A stretch of DNA of 12,361 nt from Alphaproteobacteria bacterium (GTDB lineage: Bacteria > Pseudomonadota > Alphaproteobacteria > RF32 > CAG-977): the NCBI GenBank assembly GCA_017476085.1, contig JAFVEJ010000154.1, positions 1-12,361 of the forward strand. The letters run 5' to 3'. The translations under genes and the position numbers were made by a program. This document shows, piece after piece, positions 7,759 to 12,361 of this stretch. Positions within the stretch are counted from its first letter, which is position 1. Each line of letters opens with the position of its first letter. A model generated the notes under the pieces. The model was not told where the DNA came from, searched no databases, and worked only from the letters and a program-made list of their open reading frames with translations.

Positions 7759-8664
7759 ATGATTTTAGAACCAAAAAGCGAAGATTTATTATCGAAAGAC
7801 GATCCTCTTTATATTCAATGGCGGGAGGAAGTCGTTGATTTGCCAAGCGAAGATCAGATTTTTTTGTCTTCCGAAGAGCAGGCGGATCGTTTTGTCAGAT
7901 ATTGGCTGAAACGTTTGAACAAAGCTTCTCCGTATTTGATCAGACTTCTTTTTATGGAAAAAGAATTTTTAGCGGCAATGATTCGAAAAGGATATGACAA
8001 CGCTTTTTCGGATTTGATGAAAGAAAGCTTTATTCGCTTATACAATCAAAACGATCTTGAGATGATCGGACGAGAGTTAAGATTGCTGAAACGGCGGGCG
8101 GCATTGGTGATCGCTTTGGCGGATATTGCGGAAGAATGGTCTTTGGCTAAAGTGACCCATGCTTTGTCCGTTTTGGCGGAGGCTTGTCTGCGCATCGCTG
8201 TTTGTTCTGTTCTGAAATATTATGCCGGACGGGGAGATCTGGCTTTGCCGGATTCGGAACAGCCTGAAAAAGACTGTGGCTTTTTCCTGATCGCAATGGG
8301 GAAACTCGGTGCGCGTGAATTAAATTATTCTTCGGATGTTGATTTAATCGTTTTATATGACGAGGAAAAAGTTCCTTATGCGGGGAAGCGGGAAATCGGG
8401 GCTTTCTTTGTTAAAATGACGCGGGAAATCATAGCTTTGATTGATGATAAAACTTCTTTCGGTTATGTGTTTCGGGTGGATTTGCGTCTGCGTCCCGATC
8501 CGGGATCGACTCCTGTCGCGTTAAGTACGGCCGCCGCCGCTGTTTACTATGAAAGTTTTGCCCAGAATTGGGAGCGCGCCGCTTTTATCAAGGCCCGGAT
8601 CGTCGCCGGTGACAAACGGGCCGGAAATGATTTTTTGAAAGAGATCAAACCTTTTGTTTGGTGA
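7759..8664 (+). CDS. glnE: GlnE, N-terminal part (adenylyl-removase half), ended by an in-frame TGA
   Basis: The first 301 codons of glutamine synthetase adenylyltransferase/adenylyl-removase, which in the family attaches AMP to and removes it from GlnA under PII control. This part holds the first nucleotidyltransferase domain, which performs de-adenylylation. GKLGARELNYSSDVDL starts at residue 181, with catalytic Asp193 and Asp195 (E. coli Asp173/Asp175). FRVDLRLRPDPGS follows. It ends at ...KPFVW followed by TGA. The same frame then continues with RTTDFYALRQISAIKRS, exactly what GlnE normally has next, so this is a nonsense codon in one gene, not two genes and not a frameshift. ATG 7759 is the first possible start after an in-frame TAG. 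Its Shine-Dalgarno is poor: AAAGAAG abuts the ATG. Without read-through the product would lack the rest of the removase half and all of the transferase half. Confidence 0.9.
   Translation: MILEPKSEDLLSKDDPLYIQWREEVVDLPSEDQIFLSSEEQADRFVRYWLKRLNKASPYLIRLLFMEKEFLAAMIRKGYDNAFSDLMKESFIRLYNQNDLEMIGRELRLLKRRAALVIALADIAEEWSLAKVTHALSVLAEACLRIAVCSVLKYYAGRGDLALPDSEQPEKDCGFFLIAMGKLGARELNYSSDVDLIVLYDEEKVPYAGKREIGAFFVKMTREIIALIDDKTSFGYVFRVDLRLRPDPGSTPVALSTAAAAVYYESFAQNWERAAFIKARIVAGDKRAGNDFLKEIKPFVW
8662..8664 (+). other. glnE: In-frame TGA (codon 302) inside glnE
   Basis: The codons read TTT GTT TGG TGA CGA ACA ACG. GlnE homologues, as I recall them, have Arg-Arg after the aromatic residue here, so the TGA most simply derives from CGA by one C-to-T change. 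Reading frames on both sides are fully conserved. The total of 966 codons matches a complete GlnE (E. coli 946 residues). A real nonsense mutation, a base-call error, or a leaky stop (TGA followed by C) all remain possible. Confidence 0.9.
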
Positions 8665-8685
8665 CGAACAACGGATTTTTATGCA

Positions 8686-10659
8686 TTGCGGCAAATCAGC
8701 GCGATTAAACGGTCTTTAGGAGCCCGAAGCGCAGATTCTCCCGATAAGGCGGGATTTAATGTGAAGCTGGGGCAGGGCGGTATTCGGGAAATAGAATTTT
8801 ACACGCAATTACAGCAGCTTTTATGGGGCGGCCGCGATTCGCATTTGCGTTTTCGAAGCACGCTTGTTGCTTTAAACGCTTTGACAAAAGCCGGTTGGGT
8901 AAAGCCTGAAGATCGGCAGTTATTAGAAAAAGCTTATGTTTTTTTGCGCACTGCGGAACACAGACTGCAAATGACGGAAGATCAGCAAACGCAAACGTTG
9001 CCGACATCGCCGGACAAACTGGAAGAATTGGCCGGATTGAGGGGATTCGATTCGTATGCTGCTTTTTTATCGGTATTAAAGGAGCATTGCGCGAATGTTC
9101 GTCGGATATATGATTCTTTGTTTGCCGAAGAAGAAGCTGATGCTGAAGAACGTATGTCCTTCAGCGGAACAGAGTTGCCAGAAGAAACAAAATCCCGTTT
9201 GATACAAATGGGGTTTAAGGATTTAACTTTGATCGAAGAAACTGTGCGCGGTTGGTTGTCGGGGCGATATCGCGCTTTGCGCAACGACAGGGCAAGGGAG
9301 CTGATGTCCGATTTATTGGTCTTGATTTTTAAGGCCCTGAGCAAAAACGACAATCCTGACCGTGCTTTTTTGTCTTTTGACGAGTTTCTGCGAGGACTTC
9401 CCGCCGGTGTGCAGCTGTTTTCTTTGTTTCAATCCCGACCGGCTCTGTTGGACCTGCTGGCTGAATTGATCGGGCAGGTTCCCGCGTTGGCGCGCGAGCT
9501 GACGCATCACAGTTCTTTGTTCGACGCGGTTTTAAACCCTGATTTCTTTTCCGCGTTTCCGGATGAAGAAACTTTGTGTCGGGAAATACAATCGTTGCTG
9601 GAATTAGCCGAAGACGAAGAACAGGTGTTGGATTCTTTGCGTCGTTTCGTGCGTGAAAAGAAATTTAAATGCGCCGTTTTGTTTTTGCGGCATTTGATTG
9701 ACAAAGACAAATTGGGAAGGTGTTTGTCTTCGATCGTAACGGCGGCTTTGAGCGTTTTGTGTCCCGTTGTTGTTCGGGCGTTTGAAAAAAAGTACGGACG
9801 TTTTGAAGGCGCCTCTTTTTCATTGGTTCTGCTCGGTAAAGCCGGAAGCCGCGAAATGAGCTTTTCTTCCGATTTGGATTTGCTGTTCATTTATGATGTT
9901 CCGGAACAACAAACCGAATCCGCAGGCGGTACGTCGTCTTTATCTCCGGGGGTATATTATGCCCGATTGGCGCAAAGAATCGTGAACGCTTTGACAGTCA
10001 ATACGCGCGAAGGCATTTTATGGCCCGTCGATATGCGCTTGCGCCCGTCCGGCAATGCAGGGCCTGCGGCGACTTCTTTAGAGGCCTTTTCCCGTTATTA
10101 CACACAATCGGCGTGGACATGGGAATATATGGCTTTGACAAAAGCAAGAGTAGTTTGGGGCAGAAAAGATGCTGTCGTTCAGCTGATCAAAGATCGGTTA
10201 TGTGCCGAACGGAATGCGGAAACTTTAAAACAGGATGTCCTGTCTATGCGGGAAAAAATCAAAGCTCAATTCCATGGACAATCCGTGACGGATCAAATCA
10301 AATACGGAGCCGGCGGAATGATTGATATTGAATTTTCCGTACAATATTTGCAGCTGCTTTATGCGGCAAAATATCCGGATTTGCTGCAGAAGGCTGTTGT
10401 GCCGGTTTTGGAAAAAGCGGCTTCTTATGCTTTGATCGCTCCCGAAGCCGCAGAGCGCTTGGCAGAAGCGTATCGTTTGTGGTCTTTTATTTCCGGATTG
10501 CTTTCTTTGGAACAGGAAGACATAAAAGCCCGTATGGAAGAACTTTCTTCCTCAACGATCAAACTTTTGTGTAATTTCAATGCCGTCAAAGACGCGGACG
10601 CTTTGAATGAAAAAATAAAACAAACAGCTCAAAACGCGGCATTATATCGGCTGTTCTGA
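8686..10659 (+). CDS. glnE: GlnE, C-terminal part (rest of the removase half plus the adenylyltransferase half)
   Basis: This continues the glnE frame after the internal TGA. The frame is open from 8665; 8686 (TTG) is only the first possible start codon. Using numbering for the whole gene, NVKLGQGGIREIEF near 334 opens the helical GlnD/GlnE-type domain. The second nucleotidyltransferase domain (adenylyltransferase) has GKAGSREMSFSSDLDL from 693, with Asp705 and Asp707 (E. coli Asp701/Asp703). MRLRPSGNAG follows, and a second helical domain has YGAGGMIDIEF near 850. All catalytic features look intact, suggesting recent or no decay. No good Shine-Dalgarno precedes TTG 8686. GTG at 8761, with AAGG 11 bases upstream, is a weak candidate for re-initiation. 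The gene ends in TGA, while every other complete gene here ends in TAA. Its last 18 bases overlap the convergent deoA-like gene. Confidence 0.9.
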   Translation: MRQISAIKRSLGARSADSPDKAGFNVKLGQGGIREIEFYTQLQQLLWGGRDSHLRFRSTLVALNALTKAGWVKPEDRQLLEKAYVFLRTAEHRLQMTEDQQTQTLPTSPDKLEELAGLRGFDSYAAFLSVLKEHCANVRRIYDSLFAEEEADAEERMSFSGTELPEETKSRLIQMGFKDLTLIEETVRGWLSGRYRALRNDRARELMSDLLVLIFKALSKNDNPDRAFLSFDEFLRGLPAGVQLFSLFQSRPALLDLLAELIGQVPALARELTHHSSLFDAVLNPDFFSAFPDEETLCREIQSLLELAEDEEQVLDSLRRFVREKKFKCAVLFLRHLIDKDKLGRCLSSIVTAALSVLCPVVVRAFEKKYGRFEGASFSLVLLGKAGSREMSFSSDLDLLFIYDVPEQQTESAGGTSSLSPGVYYARLAQRIVNALTVNTREGILWPVDMRLRPSGNAGPAATSLEAFSRYYTQSAWTWEYMALTKARVVWGRKDAVVQLIKDRLCAERNAETLKQDVLSMREKIKAQFHGQSVTDQIKYGAGGMIDIEFSVQYLQLLYAAKYPDLLQKAVVPVLEKAASYALIAPEAAERLAEAYRLWSFISGLLSLEQEDIKARMEELSSSTIKLLCNFNAVKDADALNEKIKQTAQNAALYRLF

Positions 10660-11928
10660 CAGCTTAATCGCGCCCTTTAAGTGAACGGCGGCCAAATCTG
10701 CCGTCTGCGTATCGTCCGCATGGACAAAGGCTAACGGCACACGGGGTGAAACATACATTCCTATCCGGCACATATTGCTGAATCCGGCGGAATAGTCAAT
10801 GCGTTGTTCCTGATAGAAACGACCGGCGCCCATTTCCAAAACAGCCAAACCGATCCAACGCATATTCATTTCGGAAACGTAGCCTTCCCTGTCCGGATAA
10901 ACCGGTTTAATGACTTGAGCCGCCGGCAGGAAAAGTGCCGGATTTGAAATGAAATTCGGCAGGACACCCTGTTCATACAGCATACGTCCGAAGTGATCTG
11001 CCGCCTGACCGGAGCTTAACGCCTGATCAATTTTGAGGAAAGCTTCGTCTTTATTGGCGGCGATTTTGTTTTGAATCAAAACCGTTGAACAAATGTTTTG
11101 AATTAAAGTATGCAGTTCCTGATCACGCGGACCGGAACCGGTCAAATAATCCCACGCTTCAAAAACTTCCAGGGCATTGCCGACATTTTGCCCGACCAAA
11201 TGATCCATTTGGGAAAAGGTGATATCTGTTTTTATTCCGAAAGCCGGCGCGCATTCTTTGATTTTTTTAGCACAGTTTTCGGCTTCTTCTTTGGATGGAG
11301 TGAAAGAACCGTTGCCGACTTTGACATCCACGGTTAAATTTTTAATGCCGCTGGCAACCTTTTTAACCAGCATCGACATCAGCATCAGCGGGATGCTGGT
11401 TACTGTCGCCGTAACGTCACGAATCGATTGAATGCGCAAATCCGCCGGCGCAATTTGTTCCGTCGGCGTCATAAAAGCGCATCCGCTTTCACGCAGCGTT
11501 TTTTTGAATCTTGCCAGCGTCGGCCGGGAAGCAAAGCCTTTGATGCTGTCCAGTTTATCTAATGTGCCGCCGGCATGGTATTGCATACGTTCACAAATCA
11601 TCGGTACATAAATACCGCAGGCAGCCAATAAAGGCGCTGCGATAATTTCCGATTTATCGCCAACTCCCGGCATCGTGTAAACCGATGCAACCGGCCCGTT
11701 TAAATCGACGCTTTCCCAGTCCAGAATAATTCCCGTATCTACAATGGCATTGACGAAAGCGATGATTTCATCGTGATTTAATCCGTTAACCAATGCCGCC
11801 ATCAGCATAGCCGCAACTTGACCGTCGGTAATTGACCAATCGTCAATACCTTGGACAAAGTCTTCAATATCCTGAACGGTTAAAATCTGCTTATCACGTT
11901 TTTTGCGAATAATTTCCTGCGGCAGCAT
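10642..11928 (-). CDS. deoA: Thymidine phosphorylase family protein (DeoA-like) with altered phosphate site
   Basis: 428 residues (E. coli DeoA 440), alignable end to end: LPQEIIRKKRD at the start, LDWESVDLNGP, HAGGTLDKLDSI, APADLRIQSIRDVTATV, DVKVGNGSF, GYVSEMNMR, IDYSAGFSNM. DeoA normally splits thymidine with phosphate into thymine and deoxyribose-1-phosphate. Residues that bind the pyrimidine are kept (R170, S185, K189; E. coli R171, S186, K190). The phosphate loop is changed: the family's DKHSTGGVGDVTS reads SVYTMPGVGDKSE. K84 is thus replaced by Val, S86 by Thr and S95 by Glu, and S113 is Cys; T123 is kept. Activity as a phosphorylase is therefore uncertain, although the deoB neighbour fits the pathway. 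ATG 11928 has AAGGA 7 bases upstream. The stop is TAA, inside the glnE 3' end. E. coli residue roles are from memory. Confidence 0.88.
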   Translation of the reverse strand: MLPQEIIRKKRDKQILTVQDIEDFVQGIDDWSITDGQVAAMLMAALVNGLNHDEIIAFVNAIVDTGIILDWESVDLNGPVASVYTMPGVGDKSEIIAAPLLAACGIYVPMICERMQYHAGGTLDKLDSIKGFASRPTLARFKKTLRESGCAFMTPTEQIAPADLRIQSIRDVTATVTSIPLMLMSMLVKKVASGIKNLTVDVKVGNGSFTPSKEEAENCAKKIKECAPAFGIKTDITFSQMDHLVGQNVGNALEVFEAWDYLTGSGPRDQELHTLIQNICSTVLIQNKIAANKDEAFLKIDQALSSGQAADHFGRMLYEQGVLPNFISNPALFLPAAQVIKPVYPDREGYVSEMNMRWIGLAVLEMGAGRFYQEQRIDYSAGFSNMCRIGMYVSPRVPLAFVHADDTQTADLAAVHLKGAIKLSEQPI

Positions 11929-11950
11929 CGGACATTCCTTTAAAAATAAG

Positions 11951-11980
11951 GAAAAAGGGCATTCTGCCGAATGCCCTTTT
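11951..11980 (-). terminator. 12-bp terminator-like hairpin between deoB and deoA
   Basis: On the minus strand AAAAGGGCATTC pairs with GAATGCCCTTTT around a GGCA tetraloop, giving a perfect 12-bp stem that ends in a run of five T. It begins 8 bases after the deoB stop and ends 24 bases before the deoA ATG, with the deoA Shine-Dalgarno AAGGA in that gap. It has every property of an intrinsic terminator. The gap is too short for a separate deoA promoter, so partial read-through or RNA processing is implied. Confidence 0.85.
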
Positions 11981-11988
11981 CAAAGGGG

Positions 11989-12361
11989 TTATTTCAAGAA
12001 AGATTTCCCGTTTTCAAACGGTTCCAAACCAAAGTAATCGGCGATTGTCTGACCGATATCGGCATAGGTTTCGCGCCGGCCGATATAACGCGGAGCAATT
12101 CCTTTGCCGAACATAATCACGGGAACATGTTCACGGGTGTGGTCTGTTCCTTTAAATGTCGGATCGCACCCATGGTCGGCCGTGATGAAGTAGATATCGC
12201 CTTCCTGCATTAAAGCGAACAGTTCGGGCAAACGGCTGTCAAAATATTCCAAGCCGCCCGCATAACCGGAAACGTCGCGGCGATGTCCCCAATCCATATC
12301 GAAATTCACAAAATTCGGGAAGATAATCGAATTATCAGGGGCTGTTTTGATTTGTTCCAGC
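11989..12361 (-). CDS. deoB: Phosphopentomutase (DeoB), C-terminal part, cut by the window edge
   Basis: The last 123 codons of DeoB, which converts (deoxy)ribose-1-phosphate to the 5-phosphate using Mn2+ in the cytoplasm. The alkaline-phosphatase-superfamily signature is clear: [21 protein letters not shown], then [22 protein letters not shown], which carries the metal-binding Asp and His residues (DHG and the TDHTREH histidines). [12 protein letters not shown] follows near the end. The frame is open through the window edge, so the N-terminal part and the promoter lie outside. A GTG at 12309 is an internal Val codon, not a start. It is followed on the same strand by the deoA-like gene after a 60-base gap containing a strong hairpin. 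The stop is TAA. Confidence 0.96.
   Translation of the reverse strand, partial: LEQIKTAPDNSIIFPNFVNFDMDWGHRRDVSGYAGGLEYFDSRLPELFALMQEGDIYFITADHGCDPTFKGTDHTREHVPVIMFGKGIAPRYIGRRETYADIGQTIADYFGLEPFENGKSFLK

Noticed and set aside
8662..8664. Selenocysteine insertion at the glnE TGA
   Set aside because: The family has Arg, not Cys, at this position. I see no clear SECIS-like hairpin just downstream.
8640..8700. Frameshift in glnE, or two separate genes
   Set aside because: Positions 7759 and 8686 are in the same frame (927 bases apart) and conserved residues continue directly after the TGA. It is a single nonsense codon.

Overview
The window looks like chromosomal DNA from an alphaproteobacterium of moderate GC content. 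The main evidence is the glnB-glnA gene pair, a BepA-type M48 protease next to a ScsC/DsbA-like thioredoxin, and a large AsmA/YhdP-type envelope protein. The tRNA-His keeps the ordinary G-1:C73 pair. As I recall, the Rhizobiales/Rhodobacterales/Caulobacterales group lost that pair, so an alphaproteobacterium outside that group is more likely. I see no phage, IS, CRISPR or plasmid features.

Layout. Minus strand 12-118: tRNA-His(GTG) with its terminator, and a promoter facing away from glnB. Plus strand 240-3391: glnB (PII), a short hairpin, glnA (glutamine synthetase I), and a secreted M48 metallopeptidase with TPRs that starts one base after the glnA stop. Plus strand 3470-4219: a periplasmic DsbA/ScsC-like protein with its own promoter and a strong bidirectional terminator. 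Minus strand 4404-7688: a roughly 1094-residue YhdP/AsmA-like protein. Plus strand 7759-10659: glnE (glutamine synthetase adenylyltransferase/adenylyl-removase), full length but interrupted by an in-frame TGA at codon 302. Minus strand: the 3' part of deoB (phosphopentomutase), a 12-bp terminator-like hairpin, then a DeoA-family protein whose 3' end overlaps glnE.

How the genes work together. GlnB, GlnA and GlnE are the PII signal, target enzyme and covalent modifier of one nitrogen-control circuit. The uridylylation Tyr (PII Y51) and the adenylylation Tyr (GS Y402) are both present, and both nucleotidyltransferase active sites of GlnE are intact. The stop codon would nevertheless cut GlnE inside its de-adenylylating half. 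The M48, DsbA-like and YhdP-like genes between them belong to cell-envelope quality control. DeoB and DeoA normally act in series in deoxynucleoside breakdown.

The two most notable points are the in-frame TGA in glnE, and the DeoA homologue, which keeps its pyrimidine-binding residues but has lost most of the family's phosphate-binding residues. I found no clearly novel multi-gene system. Family comparisons are from memory; no searches were run.
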